NCBI GenBank assembly: GCA_024509875.1
Contig: JAMPIV010012235.1
Location: forward strand, 310,001-374,000
Length of the DNA: 64,000 nt
Reading direction: 5' to 3'
Source of the DNA: Oreohelix idahoensis
Lineage: Eukaryota; Mollusca; Gastropoda; Stylommatophora; Oreohelicidae
A program made the position numbers and the translations under genes. The notes beneath the pieces are model-generated. The model saw only the letters and a list, made by a program, of their open reading frames with translations. It made no database searches and had not been told where the DNA came from. Of the stretch, positions 1-11,500 are shown in pieces; position 1 is the first letter of the stretch; each line of letters opens with the position of its first letter.

Positions 1-228
1 CGGTTTTCCAATACCGTTGACCACTGGTCCTCTTGATGACTCCTGAAATCCATTCACTCTTTTCATGTGTCTAGCCGCTTCGATGATCATTTCAATCCTA
101 TCTGGGCCCTCGTAGTTGACACATCCCCGGCACACAGACTCGGAGAAATCATGCAGCATTGCCCATGGCATGCGGGGTAGGTCACAGAGATAACAGTGTT
201 GACGCTGGGCGCGGTGCGGCATGGACAT
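1..228 (-). CDS. IRF2BP: IRF2BP-family transcriptional co-regulator, first coding exon (partial, runs off the left edge)
   Basis: Reading the minus strand from an ATG at 228 gives 76 open codons with no stop up to the window edge. The peptide begins [20 protein letters not shown] and continues with [20 protein letters not shown]. This is the N-terminal C4 zinc finger of interferon regulatory factor 2-binding proteins (IRF2BP1, IRF2BP2, IRF2BPL): C12 and C15, then C33 and C36, with the family signature [13 protein letters not shown] and [10 protein letters not shown]. In vertebrates these are nuclear co-regulators, usually co-repressors, that pair this finger with a C-terminal RING-like domain; the C-terminal part would lie left of the window. 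A second in-frame ATG two codons on (222) could also be used. Family assignment is from recognised motifs. Which paralogue it is, and where the exon ends, cannot be seen. This is the only conserved host gene I can defend in the window. Confidence 0.93.
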   Translation of the reverse strand, partial: MSMPHRAQRQHCYLCDLPRMPWAMLHDFSESVCRGCVNYEGPDRIEMIIEAARHMKRVNGFQESSRGPVVNGIGKP

Positions 229-2693
229 GTCAGTGCTCAGTAAAGTCCAGAATATGATTTCAGTAATATACGTCTTCAAATAATGTCTACCAACACTGTA
301 ACCAACTTGTCAACAATATTTGTTGTTTTACATGGTTCTATCCGAAATTGTTCAAACCTAAACACAATCATAAACTAGTTTATTCGTTCAAGGTCAATGA
401 CATCGATCACTTGCAGAGACTAATGTCAACTGGCCGTGATTACTTGTAAGCTACAGTCAACTGACCTTGATCAGTTACAGACTACTGCCAAATGGTCGCT
501 TGGAGCCTGGAATAATCATAACGTGAATACGTCCACACTACAACTTAACTTAATAATTTTCAGATTACAATTCAAAGTTCACGACTACAAGACATTCATA
601 ATTAGTTGTTTTGGCGTCTGTAATCCTGACCACTTTGTTTAAGTTCCATTACTGTATCGATTATATATCCATAATTGATTTTAATTCGCCACTGCCAAAA
701 TCAGTAATAGGTTCACACAACGCCTGCAATGAATAAAGATATGCTTTCATGTACAAAATTAAAACCTTCAGTGAATTCATGAAACTTTCACAGTTTACTA
801 GTGAATTCTTGAAACTTCACGTACCTTCCGTGTTGTACAAGCAGTATTGCAATAAGCAGGCAATTAAATGAAGTTGATCAGTTGATTGAGTAGGTCACTT
901 GGCGTCATACATCCAAGCAGAAATAAAACGAGTGAAAATTTCCCACCAAAACAATGTCTCGCTGTCACAGCTTGGTGACAAAGCTCTCTAATCGATATCA
1001 ATCGCGTTCTTTATCACAAACACTGAACACGATACCAATGTTCCCTTAACAGCCAAGTGAAAACACGATTCTACCCTCGGCGATTTTCTTTTTTAAAACT
1101 TTCAGACTCGACTTTGGTTATTTAGTTTGATATTCGGGGTGCAGGGTAAGTGTTTGCCGCGCTTCTGCAGCCTCGTTTACGTTTTCACAAGCAGTGGAAG
1201 CGCGCAGAATGCCGACTTCTCAGTCGATATGTCAGACAGCGCCGTCACGCCACGCCTACCACCGACTAATTTTCTGCAGCGTTTTTCGCCATCTGCACCC
1301 GTGCGGCACCAGACCAATGGAGGCCATACAGCAACCTGTCTTTCTCGGCTAACTTAACTACATCGCGTTTGACGTTAGCAAACAAACATTGTTATCAGAA
1401 CGAATGGTTTTTAAAAATATCTGAACATATGCACTAATATAACCGATGGTTAGGCTGAAACAGCGCGTCTCGCCAAAATATCTTTAAAATTTTGCGTCTG
1501 AGACAAAAGTCGAGTCTGACTTAAGAATGACTGCACTGTTAGGCTATACGCGTGATGTCATGAATAACCTGGCTTCCCTGGTGAAAACTAAGATGGAATT
1601 AGAAACAAGTCAAGCTCGACCACGACTTAGTGTTGTGGTCTCCATCGTCGCCTGAGACACGCAACGCTGAAAATGGCGGATTTCTGACAACAATAACAGT
1701 CGAGCACCTGCCGAGGGAGCTGTAGAAATGCAGTTGATGGCTGGTTGGGGGAGCGAGGAGGGAAATGAAAAGAAGGGGAGGGGTGGACGTGATAGACAGG
1801 GAGAATGGAAGTCGCGTTCTAACCTCACGTCCTTCGGTCATTTTCAAACTGTCACAGTCTTGCTAGCAGGTCAGTGAGTGTCTAGCATGCACGTTCGCAT
1901 ACATCAGTGGGTTCTCAAAGAGTTAAAGACTACAGACCACTTAACGACACATGTTCACTTTTCATCCATAACTAATTTTGTGTTAAAAATACTAGATACT
2001 CTTACGTACTTCTGCGTTCACTCTCGTGTAACCACTTGTATTTCTCTCATAAAACTCTCGATCTGTCTCAGGTTTCCCTCATCGCCATAAAGTTTTCCCG
2101 TTAACGAGGTTGGCGAAGGCCATACTGTCTCCCTCTCCTAGATACCTTAAAAGAGGGCATTATCATTTCTTTACCCACACAATTATTCATTAAAAAGATA
2201 TAAAAATAAAGCGCTTTTCGTGAGCCCCGTAGTAAAAACATATCTGAACTGTAACACTTGTCTCATGCCAGGCTCAATATTCATCCAGTGTTTCTCTTGT
2301 ATGTATTGAAATCTTACAATGCTGAAAAATTCAATCTCGCATTAGTAAGCTTATGTGAACGGCAGCCAGATGTTTCACTGGAAGTAAGTTCACCACAAGC
2401 ACAACGTACATAAAACCGATTGAAAAATCCGCGTTACAAGTTTTCGACATTTTTGTAGTCACCAGTCAAGTACAGACCAGCCATACAGTGTATCACAACT
2501 GCAAGGAAGTCGAGAAAAAACCAAAATGTAGGGAAGCAGCCACCTTATAAATGCATGCTGAAGTCCGATGCACAACGCTGCAAGGCGCGCAACATAGTGC
2601 AATGCTGCAAACCTTACGATGATTATGATGGCTGACTGTTTCCATCAAATAACATCTTAATGGGGGCCAAGCTCTACAAAATGGCCAGCTTTC
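229..2693. other. IRF2BP upstream region (presumed 5' UTR and promoter on the minus strand)
   Basis: These 2.5 kb lie upstream of the IRF2BP start codon. Most of it is AT-rich, but about 1130-1360 is clearly richer in G+C and CpG, as promoter-proximal DNA often is. No TATA box, splice site or transcription start could be fixed by reading. The small open frames here, such as 1127-1357 plus and 1599-1847 minus, have no recognisable motif and are probably chance. An upstream non-coding exon of the gene is possible but not shown. Confidence 0.4.
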
Positions 2694-3222
2694 TTAGTGG
2701 AAGATTGACAATAAATGATTCAGCGAGACGTGTTTGTGACTGGGTCAATAGAAGATTAGCAATTACTGATTCACTGTGATCCACGTTTGAGACTGGGTTA
2801 GTGGAAGATTAGCAATGACTGATTCAATGTGCTCCACGTTTGCGACCTGGTTAATGGAAGTTTAGCAATGACTGATTCAATGTGATCCACGTTTGTGACT
2901 GGGTTAATAGAAGATTAGCAATTACTGATTCACTGTGATCCACGTTTGTGACTGGGTTAATGGAAGATTAGCAATAACTGATTCAATGTGCTCCACGTTT
3001 GCGACTGGGTTAGTGGAAGATTAGCAATGACTGATTCAATGTCATCCACGTTTGTGACTGGGTCAATAGAAGATTAGCAATTACTGATTCACTGTGATCC
3101 ACGTTTGCGACTGGGTTAATGGAAGATTAGCAATTACTGATTCACTGTGATCCACGTTTGTAACTGGGTTAATGGAAGATTAACAATGATTGATTCAATG
3201 TGATCCACTTTTGTGACTGTGT
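2694..3222. repeat. Tandem satellite array, 53-bp unit, about ten copies
   Basis: The phrase tgggt recurs at 2741, 2794, 2847 and 2900, giving a period of 53 bp. A typical unit carries gactgggttaatggaagatt, then agcaattactgattcactgt and gatccacgtttg. Two alternating variants are visible: gattcactgtgatcc and gattcaatgtgctcc. The first and last copies are the most diverged, as expected at array edges. A two-unit relic of the same satellite lies at 15835-15946. Confidence 0.92.
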
Positions 3223-5300
3223 CGTGAGAAATTCTAATCCACATATATAAATTAAAACATAAATGTAAAGCCTAACAGATAAATTTAATAAAAGGAAAGA
3301 AGAATGGTAAAGAACAGTGCTGTCACAATGACTGTACTCGAAATCCCCCTTGTTTTCTACTTCGTCTGCAAATTGTAACGCTTTCACGTTGATAGTAAAA
3401 GCCTACTGTATTACTACACGCTTTCTTCAATGAAACGTGTACTGCCTTTCTAAGAAAAAACCTTGAGATACGCAAGCTGATCAATGACCTAGATTTAATA
3501 TTTCATTCATTCCATTTTATACACGGCGTAACTAAAAGACAGATGAAAGTAGGAGAGAGAGAGGGACGACTGAAGGCAGGAAGCATGCAACACTACACGC
3601 GTCGCGCGATTAATAGTAACGCCAATCCCACGTGTAAGGCCTGCACTAACTTTTTTTCAAATAAACAGTGTCAGAAAAACACTACAACTACTACAAGAAT
3701 CAGGTTTTAAAACATGAAAAATGCTTATTAGGAAACCTGAAATTCTACTGAATTACATCTAAGCCCCTGAAAGTACAGAAGACACCCTATGACAAAGAAG
3801 TGAACGCGTGGTAAAAAACAAATATACGACTATCTTTGGAAAACACATATTTTGAACGCCACCATGTAGCTCGCTTTAACTTATATATTATTGTACGGCA
3901 GGACTTGCTAGCCAAGAATATGTTATGTGTTACGCCTTTAGTCTGTTAATAAAATAATTATGGCCAAAATACAATAGTGGGGGTGCCTGACAGCATGAAA
4001 TCATTTCTGCTCATACAATTTTTTTTATAACGTGTTTGAAAAACATTACGTTACGGAAATAGCCTACCATGTTAACTCCTATTTGATTGGCGGGAATGAG
4101 ATGTAAGACTAAACACGATTAGTTGGACTGCAAATACTAGTTTTTTGTTGTTATGGGAAACGAATAGAAGGGGTACTTTTTTGAAAAGATGTGTAGACAT
4201 GGCATGATTGGTTAGATCTGCCAATCTAGTCAGTTCAGAGCGTCTGTTCCTTGCCACATCTTGTAATAAACCTACTAAGAACAGTGCGTTGAGCACCAGT
4301 GCATATTTTTTTCTAAAATAAAAGCCTGGGACAAGAGGCAGATCGGAATTTGTGCCTATTCATTGCCAGTCAACGAAACTGTTTATTATTTCCATTGAAT
4401 TGTGGTAAGCTGAAATATTTGATATCTTTTTAATGAAAATTGAATGTGAATTGATGATTTATGTCTATATATATGTGTGTAGTTCAGTGGCCAACTTGAG
4501 AAAAGCCTAAATATTGCTCCAACCTGAATAGGAGGTGTCGGAAAAAAGTAAAACTGCATGGGATTGCCAAACAGTACACTGACACCTATCTTATGGACTA
4601 GGAAGAAATAATGCTGGAATGGCAGAGGCGTAGTAACCATTAGGAAGGAGTATACTGGTGTAATTTGTTTCAGATGAAGCTAGCAGTGGCCTACAGCACT
4701 GAACACAAGTGTTTGTTATGTATTGTGCTCATTGTGGAAATGGATTATGACTTAGTTTTGAAATAGGAGGTACAACCTTCTTGTTTCAGGGACGGTGGTC
4801 AAAAGTCATTGAGGCAGCATTTGGCCTGAGTTACTGAATCCTGAGGCTGACAGCATACTACTGGGTCCAGATAGCGACCAGTGAGGTGGCTCCAGAACTC
4901 AAGTAATCGAGCAGAGGAGTCTTTTACTGCAGTCATCACGAAAGTTAAGAAAGTGTGGCCATGGAGCTCAACATTATGCGCCCCCCCCCCCCCCCCTCTA
5001 AAACTGACAGTAAATAAAGAGGGAATATAAACTGTTTAAATTGACAGGAACTGTGAACTTTTCCCAATGATAAGACACTTGAAGTCATGATGACTAACAA
5101 CACTCTAGCTTGAAAAACAAAACCAGTATTAACTCATATTACTACCTCACAACTTACACACATAAGATAAGAATAATAAAATATGTCAATAACAAGAGTA
5201 AATTGATAAACTGTGTACATACTACTTGTAAGAATATTGATTGTGATTCCTGGTTCACTGTGTAGTTGAATCAGGATATCTCTATGTAAAGAAATTAATA
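3223..5300. other. Unannotated stretch between the 53-bp satellite and the LTR element
   Basis: AT-rich DNA with no protein motif found on either strand. It contains a 16-base poly-C tract at 4981-4996. Short open frames at 4072-4296 and 4386-4640 (minus) have no recognised similarity and are probably chance. Confidence 0.5.
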
Positions 5301-5305
5301 CATAT

Positions 5306-7733
5306 TGTGACGTACGTCTAGTTTGACTAGTGAATTTTCCCTGATATGATGGATGATTTAAAGGGACCTTTAGCTTTTCATAACATTAGAACCCCTGAAC
5401 ATTTGTTGTAACTTTTCGTTTGCCAGAACGCATTCCACCGGGACTCATGTAGGATACAGCGACGAGATCAAAGAGACAGACCGAGGGATCTTAGGGGAGA
5501 CTATCGGCGCTATCTAAGACAGTAGTTTTCCCTGATACGAGACGCAGTTGCTTGCCGCTAATTTCGCGTCTCGGTGTCAATCGAGGAACCGAGCGAACGG
5601 GGGAAAGCGAAACGGGCAGCAGCGAGCGGATACGAAGACCAGGGGGCGGCTTCTTCTCTTGATTTGGCGGTCAGATCCCCAAAAGTTCGTGAGATCAAAT
5701 AAGTTGTCAAGTTTATCATGTCCCACTCAACTTACATTTCATTTTAGCTAAATAGACCATGTAGAACTAGACACGTTATCACTCGCTGGCCAGACCTTTA
5801 CAGAAGCACTAGCTTTATTGAAATCTTGTTATAGATTTTCCCCTGGATTTTATATATATTTGCAGTGATTTCTAATTCTGTGCAAAGCGGTAAAATATAT
5901 ATTGTGTAAAGTGATCAGTGGTCTAGTCATTCTATTTAAAGGGATTTTGTGTTAATTTAAATCTATTTAATTAAACCATCTCAAGAGTTCCAGTTTTAAA
6001 TATAATGATCTATCTATTATATTATTTCAAAAGATAATAGATGCTTAAATTAACTTTTAAAGTCGCGAAAGAATTTATAATTAATAAATTCAGTTAAGTC
6101 CTAGTTTTATAGATGTGGGTTTTTAACCACTAGAATTCGCGCAGTGTTTATTAAATACATAATTAAATACTCGAGTGTATTATAGGCTTAACGGGAAATT
6201 CATCGCGCTTTAGAAGGTTATTTGTTTTCGGTATATTACATGTCTTTTTTTTTTCTTTCATACAGAGTGATCGTAACCTGTGCGATCCCAGCATTAAGAA
6301 AGCAATAAAGAAATCAATCTAAGCAAGGCAAAGCATAAACAGTGTGTAGAGTTCCCCTGACGCAGAACTTGTTGAGACTGTGTAAATTTTTAATCTTTGA
6401 GGCGATTCTATGTTTGGAATTCCGCTATCTAACTTATAGCAAAGAAAGCACACCCAAAGACAAATTTAACGCACCATCAAACAACTTAAGTCGTAACGGG
6501 AAGAAGAACACTGGCCCGAGCTTTGTTAGTTTACTGACACAGAGAGATAATTCATAATTTCCTGAACAGTGATGTGACTAGTTTTCTCACTGGACTTAAA
6601 CCATACCTCACGGATAAAGTGTACCAGCACGCGTAAGAATTTTATTTTCCGCGGCATAGTCAAATAGACCACACCATCCTCACCCCGGTATCAGAGACCG
6701 TGCCCTCCCATAGAAACTGTTATTAAGAAAAGAGACACAACTACAGATTCATTTTCCAGCGATTACGGGACCCTTTTATGTGCTGACCGCCTACCCGATA
6801 ATCTGGGGCTAGAACTTGAACAAACACTCATACATTTAGTTGAGGTGTAACTGCTGTTGTGTTATTCTATGGAGTGCAAGATTTTTTTCACAATCGGTAA
6901 GTGAGAGCAAGATGAGTGAAGGCCTTTGCTAGCGCGTGTATGAATGACGGGAAATTAATTCTTTTGTGTGACCATTTTGTTAACTTGCTTACCTGGTAAC
7001 ATATATCTTTTCTGTATACCCTACATTGTTCCTTTAAGTGGGATAGTTGATAATTTGTTAACTCTGTTTAAAACCACCTCCTTTCCATTTGCTTAGTAAA
7101 GGGAAGAACAGCTGGGAAGAACAGGTTTTTTTTTCTATCACTTATACCTAACTTGGTAACACCTCTTTCAGAGTAATTAACTTTACTGTTAGGTTAACGT
7201 ACCCGTGTTCCTGATATTATCTATCTCTGGAGTGGGTTTGTCTTTGTCTAATGAGCGGGAAGGGCTTAGTCGATACCAATCTTCTTCACCCCCTCCCAAA
7301 CTTGTTATTTGCATTTGTGTACTTATGATAATTTATGTAATATCTGATATTTTTAGTAATTGATGTTTAAAGTGAATAAAATCACCTAAACTCATTTAGT
7401 TCTGTGTGTTGGATATACCCAAAGCCCAACATTTCCCCTATTCGTTTAATATAGTTTGTATCAACGTCGTGTGTGTGTTTGAAAACACCAAATCGGTGAG
7501 CGCGCAGATGCGAGTCTGGAAAACTGGCAAATAATTGTTTGACCAGGAGAGTGAAAGAGAAGATTGAGAGACACGATTTGTCGTAAATAAGTCTGTCTTT
7601 ACTCTCCTCCAGCACGCTGTGAAGTAACTATTAAATCTCTACATTTCTATCACTGAGCTTTCCATCATCATTTTCCACTCTAAACCGGACCACTATTTCT
7701 ACGACTCTTTTCTCTCAAAATAAATTTACGACA
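5306..7733 (+). repeat. 5' LTR of retrotransposon 1
   Basis: 2428 bp, unusually long for a Ty3-type LTR, starting TGTGAC and ending ACGACA. The second copy is at 13066-15492. AATAAA motifs lie near the right end, for example in gtgaataaaatcacc around 7375, and could serve polyadenylation. Short open frames repeat in both LTRs (5548-5751 and 6342-6557) without any known motif, so I treat them as chance. Confidence 0.95.
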
Positions 7734-7738
7734 ATATT

Positions 7739-7756
7739 TGGCCGGCTCGTCTGGGA
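7739..7756 (+). other. Probable primer-binding site of retrotransposon 1
   Basis: Five bases after the 5' LTR the sequence reads tggccggctcgtctggga. It begins with TGG, as expected for pairing with a tRNA CCA end. It resembles the proline-tRNA type of primer site (core GGCTCGTCCGGGAT) with a few mismatches. The stretch is echoed about 52 bp downstream at 7791 and more weakly near 7834, so the leader contains degenerate tandem copies. The tRNA identity is inference. Confidence 0.5.
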
Positions 7757-8538
7757 TAATTTTGAGATACATTTGATGCACACATATTTGTGGGCTGGTT
7801 CTGGGATCTTGAGCTACATTTGAGGCAATCGCATAGCCGGGTTAAAGATATTTTGAGTCTGATTTAGTCTGGGTCTAACTAGGTAGAGTGTGAATGATTT
7901 GTCTTTGTGAATTAGGGAAATAAATAAATAATTACACCCCTAGACAAACGTTCTTTAAGTATTTGGGTTGTCCACACAGCATATTTACAGGTTGTTTTCT
8001 CTCCACAGCAGTAGAAAGTACAGACAAACAAATATATTGCTATTTTATTATCCTCTGGCGGAGATAATTATATTTCTTTCTTTATAAAAGTTGCTGGGAT
8101 TGCGTGATTGTTTTACAGTCACTAAGGTTTTTGAAGTCAAAAAGAGTTGAGCTTAGCTAAAGACGGATTGTTCTGATTTTTAAAAATTAAGTTAACAACG
8201 TCTCATCTCAATAATTGACTTTAGGGACGGAGTTTGTTGTCAGAGATTTAAAATTTAGGGAAAATTTTTTTTCTTTTAAATTGTTTTAATATAAATTTGT
8301 CTCGACTGTTAGTAAAAGTAGATTCTTTTCCAGTGTAACTTACCATTTAGTGGCATAGTCGCTTGCGTTTAGAGCCTTAATTGCCAGATAATAGCAGCGA
8401 TAAGTTTGCACAGTACAGGTAGGAGGTAACACAGGTAAATTTGTACTTGTGTTTTTTTTCTCGTAGCGGTTCAGAGTTCCTCCCTTTCGCGTTTCTTCTT
8501 ACTAGTTCTCTAAGCATACTTCATCTTATTCTTTAACA

Positions 8539-11500
8539 ATGGCAGAGAGGATAAAGATGAGGTCCATCTTGAGGCTGGAAGCGAAAGAGGCAGGATTAGA
8601 TGCAGAAGCTGCAAACGCGTTTATTAACCAGGAATTGGAAATATATGATGCGGAGCAACAGAGAGCCGAAGCTGAGAGGAAGGCGGAGCAACAGAGAGCA
8701 GAAGCTGAGAGGAAGGAAGAGAAAGAAAGAACAGAGAGGAGAGAAGCCCAGGAGAGGGCAGATAAGAAAGAAGCGGAAGAACGTCTTTTGGAACAGAAGA
8801 AAATTGAAGCAGAGATGGAAACTCGCAGAGAGAGAGAGAGAGACAAGGAAAGACAGCATCAACTGGCGCTTAAGGCTCTAGAGAGTCGGGGCACCTCTAC
8901 TTCGACTAACGGAGAGCCGTCTTCGCCCCAGTCTCAATCAATGGACCTCTCCAGTACTCAATCTGCCCAATTAACTGCTATGTCGTTTTCTTTAGAATCT
9001 TTTCCTAGCCCTAACGAAAAAATTGACAGCTACCTAGAAAAATTCGAGAGACTCGCGAATCTTTATGGGTTAGAGAGTACCCGCTGGGCGCTCAAACTTT
9101 CAACGTCACTGAAAGGCAATGCTTATGACGTGTACACAAAGCTGGGACCGAATCAACATGATTACGACATGTTGAAAAAGGCCTTACTACAGCAGTTTGA
9201 GATGACTGCCCGAAAGTTTCTGCAGTTGTTCAGAAACAGCCGAAAAGAGAGCACGGAAACATTTCCCCAGTTCTCTTCACGTCTCACGGGTTATCTGACA
9301 AAGTGCATTGAATTATCTGACCTACCTCTTTCATATGAGGGACTCCTCGAACTTGTTCTTGTGGAGCAGATAAAATCCACTTTGTCGAATGAAACACGTA
9401 GATTTTTGGCTGAACAGGGGGCAGTCAGGCTTGAAGACATACTCAATAAAGCCGAACGCTATAGCAATGCAATGGCCGAACTTCCCAGCACTAAACGTAA
9501 ACCCACCGATGAGCCATCTCGAAAACAGAATCTAGAGCAGGCATCCTATTCTTCCACTTCCTCTCAACATTATAACCAACGAGATAACAATACCCAGAAA
9601 CCTCCCCAGGAAAAATCGAAATTCTACAAAACCCGATACCCCCCCAACAACAATTCTGATCAACCCAACAAGCCTACGTGGCAGCGCGGCCACCAAGGTC
9701 AAGGAAAAGGGAAGACCCCTACACCAGGAACGTCTGATCAGGGCAAACAAACCGGTGCAAACCGCATTGGATGTTTGCATACAGCCTCGAAAGGTAGAGT
9801 CAATGTCAGTGATTCTCAACCTGAGGGGGACCGACCCTCAACTCGAGGAACTGTAATTTTGAACGGTACCTCTACTACTTGTCTTTTTGACACTGGATTA
9901 AGTTTTGACTGTATTGTCGCTAGGCACCTAGTCAAACCCGGTCAGGAGACAGAGGAAACCGTCAAACTTAGTGGAATTTTCAGGAGTGATGCACCCAGGA
10001 CGCTTCCTATCGCACTGGTAGAAATACACTCTGACTTTGTCAGAGGAGTTATTAAAGCGGCCATAATGGATGATCCGATCTACCCAGTTATCCTGGGATG
10101 TAGATATGTGTTCATTGGGAGACCTAAGGAGCCGATTGTGCCAGCGGTAACCACAAGAGGGCAAGCCAAGAAGGAGAGGGAGCCTGCGCCAAACTTGTTG
10201 CCGAATGAACTGAAGGAGGCGCAACAAAAGGACCCTACTCTGGCGCCCTGCTTTAAAAAACTGCCCATGGCTAAGGACCCCAGACACAACGGAGACATCT
10301 TTTCTAAGGATGGTGTATTGTATCGTAGAACGGGCAACCCGGACACGGGGAATAACCAGCTCCTAGTACCGACGCAGTACAGAAACCAGATCTTAGAAAT
10401 GGGGCACTCTCTTCCCTTTAGCAGACACATGGGACAAAACGCCACTATTCAGCGAATAAAAAACCACTATTGGTGGCCAGGAATGAACTCTGACATTGTC
10501 AGGTACGTGAAATCCTGCGCCCAGTGCCAACGGGTAGCACCCAAGCACTTGACACCCCCAGTACCTATGGGGCAAATGCCAATAGTAGGGACTCCATTTG
10601 AACGGGTTGCTGTCGACATTATTGGTCCTCTGGAAAAGACCAAAAGAAGGAACAGGTTCATCCTGACCTTAGTTGACACTTGCACTATGTGGGCCGAAGC
10701 CGTACCGCTACCATGCACTAATTCCAAGCATGTCGCAGAAGCCCTTGTGCAAATTTTTACACGGTTGGGATTCCCTCAACAAGTTTTGACGGACAATGGA
10801 TCCCAATTCCGTAGCCTGTTAATGGAGGAGATCTTTAAGATCTTGAGGGCCAAACATATCCACACAAGTCCCTACCATCCGGCCAGAAATGGGCTCGTGG
10901 AGCGTTTTAACGGTACCCTCACCATGATGTTACGTAAGCTGGGTCAGGAGAAACCGGAAGACTGGGACCAATATATATCGGCTGCCTTATTCGCCTACCG
11001 AGAGGTACCCCAAGCGTCTACGGGTTTTGCGCCAGCTACACTTTTATTTGGCAGACCTATTAAGGGGCCACTAGAAGCCTTACTTCGGTCCCTGACAGAC
11101 CAGAAGGCTGACGAGACAGTCGTCTCTGCAAGCAAGTATGTATCTGAGCTTAAGGAAAGGCTAAAGCTAGGATGGGATCTAGCTACTACCAACCTTAAGA
11201 AAGCCCGCGCTAAAATTACTAAAAGATACAACAAAGCTGCAAAAGAGAGAGAACTACAACCAGGGGAGAAAGTCCTATTGCTACTTCCAACCGGAAGCAA
11301 TAAACTTCGCATCGGATGGCAAGGACCGTTTACCGTCCTTAAAAAGATCTCACGTACCAACTACAAGATCTCCATCAAAGGAAAGGAGAAGGTCTTCCAC
11401 ATAAATCTGCTAAAGAAATATTTGGAAAGACCGGTGCCATCCTCCGAGCATCTCCTGGCTGTCGCCATAGCAACGGAAGACGAGGAAGATGATGATGGTT

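Noticed and set aside
2694..3222. CRISPR-like array
   Set aside because: Contiguous 53-bp units without unique spacers, in a eukaryotic setting.
5548..5751. 67-residue frame repeated at 13308-13511
   Set aside because: Repeated only because it lies in both LTRs; no motif.
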